From the NCBI GenBank assembly GCA_026075535.2, contig AP026541.1, positions 4,030,001 to 4,094,000 of the forward strand: DNA of 64,000 bases, read 5' to 3'. This document shows positions 51,757 through 62,293 of the stretch, in pieces. The position numbers were made by a program, and so were the translations under genes. A model generated the notes under the pieces. It was given only the letters and a program-made list of their open reading frames with translations, was not told the origin of the DNA and searched no databases. The first letter of the stretch is position 1, and each line of letters starts with the position of its first letter. Source of the DNA: Tricholoma matsutake (lineage: Eukaryota; Basidiomycota; Agaricomycetes; Agaricales; Tricholomataceae).

Positions 51757-54704
51757 TCATTCCTCCGAGATCGTGCATTGCATCAACGGGTCGTCCGGAT
51801 CCCCTTTGCATCTGAAATCCCAACCATCTTCGTCATCCTCATCATCCTCATCCACTGGCATCTTTCCTTTCTCCTTCCTCCAGTCGTGGTTTCCCCGAGG
51901 ATCCTCAGTCACACAGCTCAACCTCTGTTTCCAGCCTTTGAATCGCTCAAGTGCACTATTCCTTGGCGATGAATCGGAGCTCGTCCGGAGCGATGATACC
52001 GACTTCCTCGTTTCCTTCTTCGCAGAGCAAGGACGAGATACTTTGATTTGAGGCGGGGACGGAGGCGAGGGCAGTGAGTGCGACTTCTGCAGCGGGCTCG
52101 CCTTACGCGGAACATAAGAACCCGCCCGGGATAGCGCAGGGGAAGGAGGAGACTGAAACCCTGATCCTGCGAATGCAGATAACTGCCGTCTGGGTCGAGG
52201 AGGCACTAGTTCGGTGCCCGAGAGCCGCGAACTTTGCAAGGCCGCAAACCCCTCCACTGCGGGCTCGGAAGGCGGAGAAGTAGAACACTCATTCGAGACG
52301 ATACTTGGAAGAAGTAACGGACGAAGCGCTTGGGATTTCGGGCGGAAGGCGGGCTGGGGTGTTTTCTCTTTTTCTGATTTGCTAAGTAACGACTGGAAAA
52401 ACCTTCCAGCGTGTTTGAAAATAGTATACTTTGATTCGGAGTTGGTTAATTGCTCAACGAGGATTGGACTTGGCGGTGACGGCCGATCGAGCTCCTCAGA
52501 AGAGTAGTGAAATAAGGGAAAGGGATCATCGACGCAGGAATAAAGCTTCCCGGGAATAGTTGGTGGGATATCTTTGGGATACTTAGGAACAGGAGAGACA
52601 TAAGGCTTGGAGGGGCAGGACAGCCCTCTTTTCGCAATATGATTCCAGTCACTACAATAAATCAGTAAGTGTTGGCCCCTGAGATTGCTCAGGCTACTTA
52701 CACGCCCTTGAAATACGGATGCGTTTTGATCTCCGCCATAGAGAGCCGATCGCGTGCACGCTTAGCTAGTAGACCTTCCAGAAAGGCACGCGTCACCGGA
52801 GATATATCATCCGACGGCCTGAATACGAGAGGGTCGCTCAAAACGCAACCTTTAATATTCTCCTTGTGCTGGACATGATCTCCAAATGGCATCTAAAGGA
52901 AACCTTTTCATTAGTCGCAATACAAAACGAAGAAATAATAATCGTCAACTCACCCTCCCTGTAAGCATTCTAAACATTGTTACACCCAGACCCCAGATGT
53001 CCGCATCAAACGAATAATCCTTTCCTCTATGCTGCTCCGGAGACATGAAGTACGGAGTTCCACAAGTATCATTTGCCATGAACACCGGCTCCATCGACGG
53101 CTTCAAGAATGCTCCAGAGTCGCATGTCCCGTCCACATCGAAAGTAATGAAAGCTGGTATAGGTTCTTGCTTTTCTCGCCATGCAGTTGGCTCGTCAAAT
53201 GCGATGGCAGAGCCATAATCACAGAGGCGGATGTGGCCGTCGGCGTCGAGGAGGATGTTGCCAGGCTTCACATCTCGGTGGATAATGTTTCGCTTGTGCA
53301 ACGAATCCAGAGCCACCACCTATGGAAGATACATTAACCGATGAACGCCGAGGAACAGGGTGACTGACTAGTTCTGCAGCATAAAATCGAACCGCCTCCT
53401 CCCCTAATTTCCGAGACTTCATAGTCTCCACAGCGAGATCGCTGCCAGGAATAAATTCCTGAAAAAAAATTAACGTCAGCTTCTCGGCATACAAAACTAA
53501 GTCGCGCACCGTCACTATAAAGAAATTCAATTCGTCGTGCCAACTGCCTAGGATCGGGAGGATGAATTGGTCTGCAGGGTCTGACACCAGACGATGTATT
53601 TTCTGCTCATTGATGACATCGTTGAGCTGGTCCTTGTTGCGTCCAGTCTTGCTGATAACCTTGAGAGCGACAAGGCTCTCTGTGCGTTTGTCTCTGGCAA
53701 GATAGACGCGTGCTGTGCCCCCGGTCCCAAGCAATTTCAAGATATCGAAATCGGCCAGATTCCGTCCAGGGGAAGGCGAAGCAGAAGATTGGAAAGAAGT
53801 CGTAGAAGAGGCAAAAGATTTGTCTGAAAACTGGGAAAGATTATTACTATTATACTATGCGCGGAGCAAAATAGTCAGCCTCCGACGATAATGAGAAACA
53901 AGAGTCTTGGCAACATACAGAAGCAGTAGAAGAAGAGGATTCTAGAGAAGAAGCCGAGAAATTACGGGTGATAGCGATTGACTTGGAGTAAGATTTATTA
54001 AGATTATTATTCTGCAGATTGGAGGAAGAGAGTCAGCCTCCGACAACGGGAAGAGTCGCGATAGCATACAGAAGAACTAGAGGAAGAGGAATCTACTGAA
54101 GAGGTCGAGAAATTACGGGTGATATCGATAGTCTTGGAGTAGGGGGATTTATTACGATTCTTATTCTGGGGATTGTAGAAACAAAGTCAGCCTCCGACGA
54201 TGGTAAAAAAAGTTTTGACATACGGAAGCACCACAGGAGGAGGAATCCAGGGAGCTGGTCACATTACGGGTGGTGTCGATAGTCTTAGAGTAGGAGGATT
54301 TATTACGATTATTATTCTGCGGATCGTGAGGGTAATGCGTCAGCCTCAGAAAGGATGCTGAAGGCTTACAACAGGACGAATGGATCGCAGGCTTGCAGAA
54401 GGGCGTGGTATAATATTGATACGAGAATCATGCTGCAGGTTTCAGGGAGAGTATGTCAGCTTCAATCCAATGACCTCACAGTAACCTAAAGACTTACGGC
54501 GATATTGAAAGAAAGCAGTCTTGAAGGGTATGAAGGACGAATTTGAGGATTGCGGACCATCTGTCCGGTTTGCGAGGTAGAAATATCTGTATCCTGATTA
54601 GGCTATTGGGCAGAGGTATATGTTAGCCTCCAATGACGTTGTCGAAGAAACTAGGAAAGACTTACAGTTACGAGAGTAGAAGTGACAACGGACCTTGACG
54701 ACAT
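51757..54704 (-). CDS. AGC-like Ser/Thr protein kinase with exon-duplicated Ser/Asn-rich N-terminus
   Basis: My model has eleven exons: 54666-54704, 54498-54602, 54370-54432, 54224-54316, 54070-54165, 53919-54011, 53510-53854, 53369-53458, 52954-53319, 52702-52892 and 51757-52651. They total 2376 nt, or 791 residues, all GT-AG and in frame. Residues 70-163 are three copies of a 31-32 residue repeat. Kinase domain at about 200-490: Gly loop [10 protein letters not shown], Lys228 in [14 protein letters not shown] with Asp324, DYG (Asp342) in place of DFG, an enlarged activation segment, then [11 protein letters not shown] and [10 protein letters not shown]. The C-terminal 300 residues start with the HPYFKGVDW AGC-type boundary, then run Ser/Pro-rich and acidic. 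The specific kinase family is not assigned. Confidence 0.88.
53919..54316 (-). repeat. Three tandem exon-plus-intron units within the kinase gene
   Basis: Exons at 54224-54316, 54070-54165 and 53919-54011 each start NNNRNK-like and contain [10 protein letters not shown] and a Ser-rich tail. Start-to-start spacing is 151, 154 and 157 bp. The intron after each copy has GTATG at the donor and GTCGGAGGCTGACT upstream of the acceptor. The beginning of the next exon ([14 protein letters not shown]) may be a degraded fourth copy. Confidence 0.9.
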
Positions 54705-55280
54705 TGTTGCGGAGAGCGGTTTGATAGTAAAACTTGCTGGAGGGCGTAAAGAATCAAGGAATCCGTGAAGCACAATGTAGAGCGAAGACAAGGAGCAAAG
54801 AGGGGCTGAAGAGGCTGCATGACTTTTTTATAGCGCATCGTGATTTAGACTGGCAGAGTGTCTCAGAGAAACGGAAGCATCTAAAATTATATGGCGCAAA
54901 CTGTATAATAGCAACGGATATTTGTTTTTCGGTGCGTCCGTAGACATTACAGCTAGCCAGTGTGCTTCAAAGTTAAACTTGGTGGGCAAATAGCGCTGCC
55001 GTGCGGAGAATGGCAGATATGAGACTCGAGTATGCGATACAAGGAGGCATCAAAAATGGATGCTGTTTGCAAGACCAAGTCGTCCATCTTAATAGAATTT
55101 GGAGGGTAGCATGAACAAAGCATGAAGGTCAAGGCCTGAGTACTACTAGGGCGGTGCTCCGTCATTTGTGACTGTTTGAAGTTAGTGCCAATAGATTTGC
55201 ATCGGCAGCCAAACAGAAGACTCGGAGAATCTGCCTACGGTAAGACTAACGCCAAACGGACACGTATAGGACTGAACGCG
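54705..55280. promoter_or_regulatory. Divergent intergenic region between kinase and Mcp1-like genes
   Basis: 576 bp between two divergent starts, without a recognised gene. It presumably holds both promoters. Confidence 0.45.
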
Positions 55281-56127
55281 ATGTCCAAGAAGGAAGGAAC
55301 TACAAGCTCTTTGCGCCAAAATCTCCTGCGGTACCTTACCAAAATGTCGCATGGCTCAACGCCATTCATCACGACCTTCCTTCTCATCCACCTGACAGCC
55401 CCGGCCCTCGCAAATCTCGGTGGTTCATCTCTCTCCTCCAAAACCATGGTGCGTGCATTGATTTTATTTCGACCTGACCAATACAAACACATGTAAGTGA
55501 ACACAGCTCCTAGGCAGAGAATATTATCAAACTTCCTTCGGCGAAAAGTATCTCGTCCTCGCGCCTCTAGCCGTCCACACACTCTCTGGAGTTACTAAGC
55601 GCCTTCTTTCATCTAAACCCATGTCCCCGAAACGCAAGTCACCCGGACCCGCACGCCCGCTCTCATCTCTTTTAAGTTGGACAGGGTATGCAACAGCCCT
55701 TGTCTTTCTTCCCATCCACTTCATTACACACCGCCTCAACCCCACTTCCTCAGATTCGCCCATATCCTCTGTAGGCCCTGCTGAGCTTGACTATGCGTTC
55801 GTGAAACTGGGGTTGCAGACATTCCCTGTAAGGAGTTGGTTGCTCTATACGGGACTTGTTTTCTCAGTCGCGTTGCACGTGGCAGACGGGGCGACAATCA
55901 TCTTGAATACGTGGTTCAGGAATACGGCGACTGGCACATGGGATAATGGCGAAAGTAGCGAAGTGAAGCGGCCACGCTATCGAGAACTTGTAACAGTGAT
56001 TGGTGGCTCGATGATCTCTGTTCTGACGGGCTTGTACGTCATATCGAAAGAGCCTCCGATGATCTTTTCATCGATGGCAAAGCGACTCGAGGCTGTATTT
56101 ACCAAGTCCTTTGTGTATCGAATATAG
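55281..56127 (+). CDS. MCP1: DUF1691 / Mcp1-like mitochondrial membrane protein
   Basis: Two exons, 55281-55448 and 55507-56127, with a 58-bp intron, giving 262 residues. Five hydrophobic segments are visible: ITTFLLIHLTAPALA, YLVLAPLAVHTLSGV, LSWTGYATALVFLPIHFI, WLLYTGLVFSVALHVADGA and LVTVIGGSMISVLTGLYVI. His residues inside several of them are typical of the DUF1691 family. Yeast Mcp1 is a mitochondrial outer-membrane protein that suppresses loss of ER-mitochondria contact factors when overexpressed; a role in mitochondrial lipid homeostasis is inferred. The stop lies 59 bp from the convergent ATPase stop. Confidence 0.8.
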
Positions 56128-56186
56128 TACAGGTGCATTACAGATCATTTGATCGAAGTTCAGACATTAGAAACTACACACCGACT

Positions 56187-59100
56187 CTATGCCTCCAAGG
56201 TTGGGTCTGTAAATTCAAGTTAGTTCGCAAGACAGTAACGAAACAATCCACAATGAGCACTCACACATCATAAGCCCTCTAATATCTCTTACCCTCGCGC
56301 GCTCATTCGACGTCCTCAACAACACAACCCGCATTGACGCCCACGCCAGAAGCAGCACACCGAACGCCATCGGAATCAGCCAATACAGAGGCGAGAGGCG
56401 GTGCGAGCCTCCGAACACCCAATGGAACGGCGGAATGTATACGATCATCATTCCGACACACGCACCTACGAGGATACCTACGAAGTTCCACTTGTTGGAG
56501 ATGGTGCGTTTGCCGAACGGATATGAAATTCGGGCTTTGACAGCGAAGACCTGAAATGAACTATGTAAGCAGTAGATGGATACAATTGGGAGCAACAGTA
56601 CGCACATTGAAGCATTGTGTGATGAAGATTGAGATGAAGTAAATAGACTGGGCTTGCGCTAATGCATCGACTTGTTGCGGGCCGGTTATTGATCGTCCAC
56701 GGCTATTCACGAAAGTCGGACTCGACGACGTGTAATAGACTGCATAACACTTTTCAGCATGCATGAATGACACGAGCGTAATCCAAAGTGCGCACTTCCA
56801 GCCTTTTGAGTAATCCTCAGCTCGTTGGGCGTCAATCCATTTTTCCAGAAGACCACGAAGTAGCTGACAAGACTAAAAATAATACCATTTGTATCACCAT
56901 TCTCAAGAGGGAGAGAAAAATGCTCACGCCGCCAAAGCCTCAATAGCCCCCGCCTCCAGATATGAATAGCTCAGCAGCTTGCGGTCTACTAGAGTTTCTT
57001 TTCCCGTGTCCTCCCACATATCCGTCCAAAAGTCCCTCGAAAACAACGTGCGGAGTTTGCTTCCTATAGCGTACAACCGACGTTGGAGAATGGACTGGGG
57101 ACCCATGGACTTGCGTCGAGCAACCTTCAGGTTGCGGCGGAGGGCACGTTTCTTCAATGCCATGATGGATTTCTCTGTCACTGAATATCGAGATAGATAA
57201 ACGGTCACTAAGGGTGGAAAGGCATGGAAATAATTTACCTGGTTTACGAGGATTCGTACGCATCAAGCCGTCTGCCGTTTCAGGTTTATCCCATGCGAAG
57301 GAGAGCTGTTGGGCCATGAGCATCAACTGTAAGGAATAAACAATCGGGAATGTTTACAGCAACGCATAATTCAAATGTAAGATCTGATAAAACAATAAAA
57401 GGGAATTGATGAATGAGTGGGTAACGAAACGAACCTATCACAAGAAGAAGGATGGCGGAGAGCGCAAGGGGAATAGGCACGACGACAACTGCGGGTAGAA
57501 ATGTGTCAGCTGGATGTCTATAACAGGCTACTTTACAAACATAGTATTTGGGGAATAACCTGTGGCGTGCTATGAGTGACTGTGTACCTGTGAAGCAAGA
57601 GAGGGCATAAGTTCATTCCCATCAAAATTTTTGAGAAATAGTACTGGATGGACCGCTTCAAGTTGACAAATATCTGACGACCCTCGAGAACGCCATCTGC
57701 ATTGGTGTGAGAAATGAGCATGCTCACGGAGAAAAGGATAAGGACGACTCACTGACTATCGACGCAAAGTTATCATCTAACGTTTAGACAGTGAACAACA
57801 GGGGCTTCATGAAAGGAAAATATAACTGACTCAACAAAATCATGTCGGCTGCCTCCTTCGAGACATCTGATCCTGATATGTTCATGGCAATGCCAAGATC
57901 CGCCTAGTGTAGGTTTAAGGGATGATACGATGTCGAAAGAAAGAAAGTCAGACCTTTTTGAGTGCAGGTGCATCATTGACACCGTCACCTGTACTGTTCT
58001 ATTGTTTAGAAAGATGCGGATGAGACAGCGGGCCGTTGACTTACACGCCTACGACATGACCAAGTGCCTGTGCGCGTTTCACTGTGCAGCGGTTAGGCAT
58101 CGACATCTATTAATCTTCAGCCAGTGACGACTCTTGACTAACCAATTTCAAGCTTGTGTTTGGGCGACGTCCGAGCGAATACGATCTCCTGTTTCCTGAA
58201 GACTGAGAATGAAGATTAGACTAGGGTAGAGGATCGCAAACTTCATAACTGAGATGCTCACTTTTATCCCATTGCCAGCCCTTAAGATTGTCGATGTCAT
58301 CTCCATGAATGACGACCGCGCTGACATCCTCATCTTCTATGTTTTCCTTTGGCATACCTATCCGGTCACTCAAACTTTCCTTCGTATCTCCCAAAATCAA
58401 ATTGATCTTTCGCGCAATCGCCTCTGCCGTTTTCGGATGATCCCCTGCATTGCGCTCTGTTATAATATACGTTGAATGGGAGCACAAAAGGCTTACCTGT
58501 CACCATCATAACTTTTATACCAGCAAGCCGAAGTTTGCCAATCGCTTCACGAACGCCACGTTTCGGAGGGTCCTCAAGGGACACCAAGCCAACAAAACAA
58601 TATCCGGAGCTTGGATAATTGACCCCATTCCTTGAGAAGGGGTAGTCGACTGGGTATTCCTTTTGCGAGAGCAGTGCTTGGGCACATGCAATTACGCGAT
58701 GACCTCTAGACGCCATGTACTAGTGTAACGTATCAAATGTAATCAAGCGCGGCCGAAAAAACCAAAGACATACATCGTATGCAGCATCGTATGATGCGCG
58801 AAACGTGTCCGTGATTGGTTCCGGCATACCATCTTTAAGGTACGTCGAACACTTAGCCAACACGCGTTCTGGTGCGCCTTTGATGTATGACGTCAAAATC
58901 CCAGTGGCATGCGGTTTATAAAGCTGCGGATGTTGCCTGATGAGACTAGAATCAGGAAACCACGAGAGTACTCACGATAACCAGTGCCCATTTGTTGGTA
59001 GAGTTAAATGGTACTGTTCAACATGTTAGGGCCAGTTACTTGAATGAGAATTGGACTCGAACTTTCAAAAACTTTGGGGTTGGTCTGAACGTGCTCATCA

Positions 59101-61238
59101 TAATCTGTACCCAACCAACGGCCCGCAAAACGGGTTAATCCCGTCTCTGTCGCATCACCGAGGATAATCCGTCGTTCGAATGGCACATCAGAGTTGTCAA
59201 AATTTATCCGCGAGTTCAGCACAGCGATGTCGACCATCTCCTGCATTCCCGAGGCCTGAATCGAGTACGGTATAGTCCGTATATCGTCGTTGTTCGACTA
59301 TTCGGTGAAATATGAACGACCATTGAACTCAAGCATTGTGGTAGAAAGACGCACCTCGAAAGCTGAATACATTTTGTTCCCGCTCCAAAGATTTGTCACC
59401 TATCAAAGGTTCAGTGAGCCATGATTTCAACATTACTGCTGGGTGGCCGTACGGTCATTTGATTTTGTGTCAGAGTGCCAGTCTTGTCAGTCGCTAAGAG
59501 CGTCAACTAACACTAGCATTAGAAAGCGGACATCATTAGGAAGGTGCAAGTATTCACCGAGCCTATTGCGACACCGGTGAGCCACTGCATCAAATTGTGT
59601 AACATGACGAACCAAGAGTTTCGACACCTTGCAAGTCTTTCACGAGCACTTCCTTGTTCGCCATCCGTTTGGCCGCGACGGTAAGAAGGAGAGTGACGAC
59701 ACATGGAAGTCCCTCGGGCACAAATGCCACAAGTACCGAGATAGCAAAAGTTATCGTGTGCGCTGCCTGTCCCTGATACACCGTGCAGACTCCAACTAGA
59801 AGAAACACAAGTGCAAAGACAAGGGCTGTACAAGACACTGTGATGACATATCGCCCACTAATTTTGAACAATTCAGCCCTGGTTCCGGGGGATAAGACGG
59901 TTCAGAAACACACATTTCTACAGCAAGGGGACTTTCATTGCCAGTTTCTCCACCAGTCATACTGGCGATTTGACCTGCAGCGGTTCAGTCAGATGTCTAA
60001 TAGATGATAGCCTAATAGGCATTTACCAAGAAACGTGTGATCTCCAGTTCGCACAACAACTAGCGAAGTATGAATTTACAAAGACACAGTTAAACAGCAG
60101 AACTTACTGCCCCATGCTTCCCCATTAACGATTAGTGTGGAGTTGAAAACCTTAAAAGATCTGAGTTCGATATGGGACTAAAGGTGAGATTCACTGACCA
60201 AATTTTCGGAGACTTGAGGATGGAGGTTGGAGCCGTTGGGCAATGGAAAACGCTCTTGTGGTTCTGACTCTCCCGTCAAAGTGCTATTGTCGACTTTGAG
60301 ATCGGTTGCGGAGAACAAGAGAAGGTCAGCTGGAGTTTTATCTCCGCTACGCTGCATTCAACGAGACGTGTTCCAATTATCATTGCCTTACATGCAATCA
60401 GATGAATATGACGTACCAGGAGTACGACATCACCATTAACCAGATCAGCAGCAGGAATAGACCTGATCCTGCCCTCGCGGATAACGCGGCATAAGGGAGG
60501 TATCATGGCGAGGAATGAGGCGAGGATTGCCTCCGATTTCTGTATTTGATAGAACTCTATACCAGCATTGATAAATGCAACCAATATCAAGATACCCCCA
60601 AGGTAGGAGCTCTGTACGTTGCTCTTGAATGATTTTTTGTTAAAACGACTTCTCGCAGGATACAAAAGGTGCATTTTACATGAAAATCAATCCCGAGCAG
60701 AATGTACTCGAGAATGCCGGCGACTATAAGCAGCACATTGAACATCGTGAATAGGCGCTCGACAAACTATGAACCATTGTCATAACCAAGTGATAGATTG
60801 ATGATAAAAGATGTCTCGTACCTTCCTGAAAGTTGATTTCTTCTTGGGCGGAGACAGGATATTACGGCCATCGCGTTGAAGTCTAAACTTGGCCTCCTGT
60901 GAACTGAGTCCAAGGGACTGTGCAGGCTCTTTGGTGTTGATGCTGGTTTGTAAGACCGGATTCAGCTTAGTGAATGGCAAACGATGCTCCTGGATATCAA
61001 CATTAGCCAGCCCTGCGGTAGCCTTCCCATGCTTGATCTTCGCTGTTTCGAGATGCTCGTAGCCTGCTTCCCCTAATTCTTCCTTTCCCAAAGTAGTTGA
61101 GCGACTTGTGGCAAGTCCATCAGGATACGCTGCCTCATTAACATGAGGACTGGCAGACGGAAGAGCTCGGATGACAAATTTCTCTCCCTTTTGTAAGGCC
61201 CAGTGCTCAGCATCTTTGGATTCAGAGCTCATGACCAT
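56187..61238 (-). CDS. P-type ATPase of the Na,K-ATPase-like (IIC) class
   Basis: A multi-exon gene with many short introns. Exon 1 is 60822-61238. The last three exons are 56606-about 56700, 56265-56550 and 56187-56206. Recognised in order: cytosolic N-terminus, first membrane hairpin ([36 protein letters not shown]), actuator with [14 protein letters not shown], and VPEGLP membrane motif. Next come phosphorylation site [12 protein letters not shown] near 59480, nucleotide-binding domain ([17 protein letters not shown]), [16 protein letters not shown] and [19 protein letters not shown]. The C-terminal membrane segments follow ([33 protein letters not shown]). About 1,100 residues are expected. 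It should pump monovalent cations at the plasma membrane; ion specificity cannot be read. No disruption noticed, but internal exon edges were not all fixed. Confidence 0.9.
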
Positions 61239-61959
61239 AGGATGATAAGTGTTAGCTGAGAGGAATTAGGGTTATTTCGCTGGCCTTACAAGATTAGATC
61301 GCTCCTAAACAACGCAGTCTGATTAATCAGGGGGGATATGTCCGCAATATATGTCATGACAATATACAGGAATCCGCAAACGGCTAAAAGGGGTCTCAGC
61401 TAATTGCCGCTAGATATACGTCGCGGTGCTTGCACGGTTCTAACTCACATGAACTCGTCTGAAGTACATACTGAGATGCAATAGTTACTGATACGAAGGG
61501 ATACTCACATCAGAGAAGTATGGCAATCTTACAGGCATATGCATTGAGAAAATAAAAATATCTGAGACCGCCGAGGCGTGGCCAGTGCTATATTTATCTG
61601 CAGTATAGGCGTTGTCCAAGTCAAAAAGCAGCCAGGTTCTAGAAATGTACCTGAGCTGGGGTCATATGGCCGTGATTTGCTGAAGTCTCCATTTAAACAG
61701 CCTTGAACGTTCGTAAGTCCCTGAGTTGCTTTATTTATTATTATGTACATACATACTCCTTTTGAGTCATTGTTACCTAAGCGGTAATCAATAATCACGT
61801 GCATTGAAGCTGGGGATTATCAGCCTTTTCCGGCTACGGATCAAATCCGGGATCAGCCTCTCCGGGACCCGAATTTCCGATTGGTTCCCATTTTCCTTCA
61901 CCTGGGCTCGAGCTTACCGAGTGAACGCTATTCACCAGGACCCCCGACAACCCCCCAAA
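61239..61959. other. Upstream region of the ATPase gene
   Basis: About 720 bp with no recognised gene; presumably promoter DNA. A short inverted TCCGGG/CCCGGA-type pattern appears near 61840-61870 next to the MITE-like element. Confidence 0.45.
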
Positions 61960-62082
61960 ATGCCTGATCCCAAAATTTCTGTGTGGATAAAAAAAATTCA
62001 GGCTGATTCCTTCAGTTTTTATCCGGATTTTGCCTCAGGCCTCATCGAGGTCACATTTTTATCCACACATGGGATCAGGCAT
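61960..62082. mobile_element. Small MITE-like inverted repeat element
   Basis: The left end ATGCCTGATCCCA with nearby GTGTGGATAAAAA is mirrored by the right end TTTTTATCCACACATGGGAT-CAGGCAT. The arms are about 27 bp, with an 8-nt insertion in the left arm, and the whole is only 123 bp. The open frame that crosses it is therefore not trusted as a gene. Confidence 0.6.
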
Positions 62083-62293
62083 ATAGAAAAATCACTAAAA
62101 ATTGCAGGATTATTGAAAATTTCATCCCAGGTAGTTAAATTTGCTACACAGCCTTGTGCTAGTCATCATAGCCTTCCTCCTCGACTGGATCTACTGCATT
62201 TTTGCCTCTTGAACGCAGTGCCTTCAAAACAGTCAAAATTTTTGAAATCTGTTTTGTTAGCATACTGAATCGAGTGTAGTCAAGTGTACCAAT

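Noticed and set aside
61804..62268. 154-codon plus-strand frame
   Set aside because: It runs through the inverted repeats of a MITE-like element and matches no known text.
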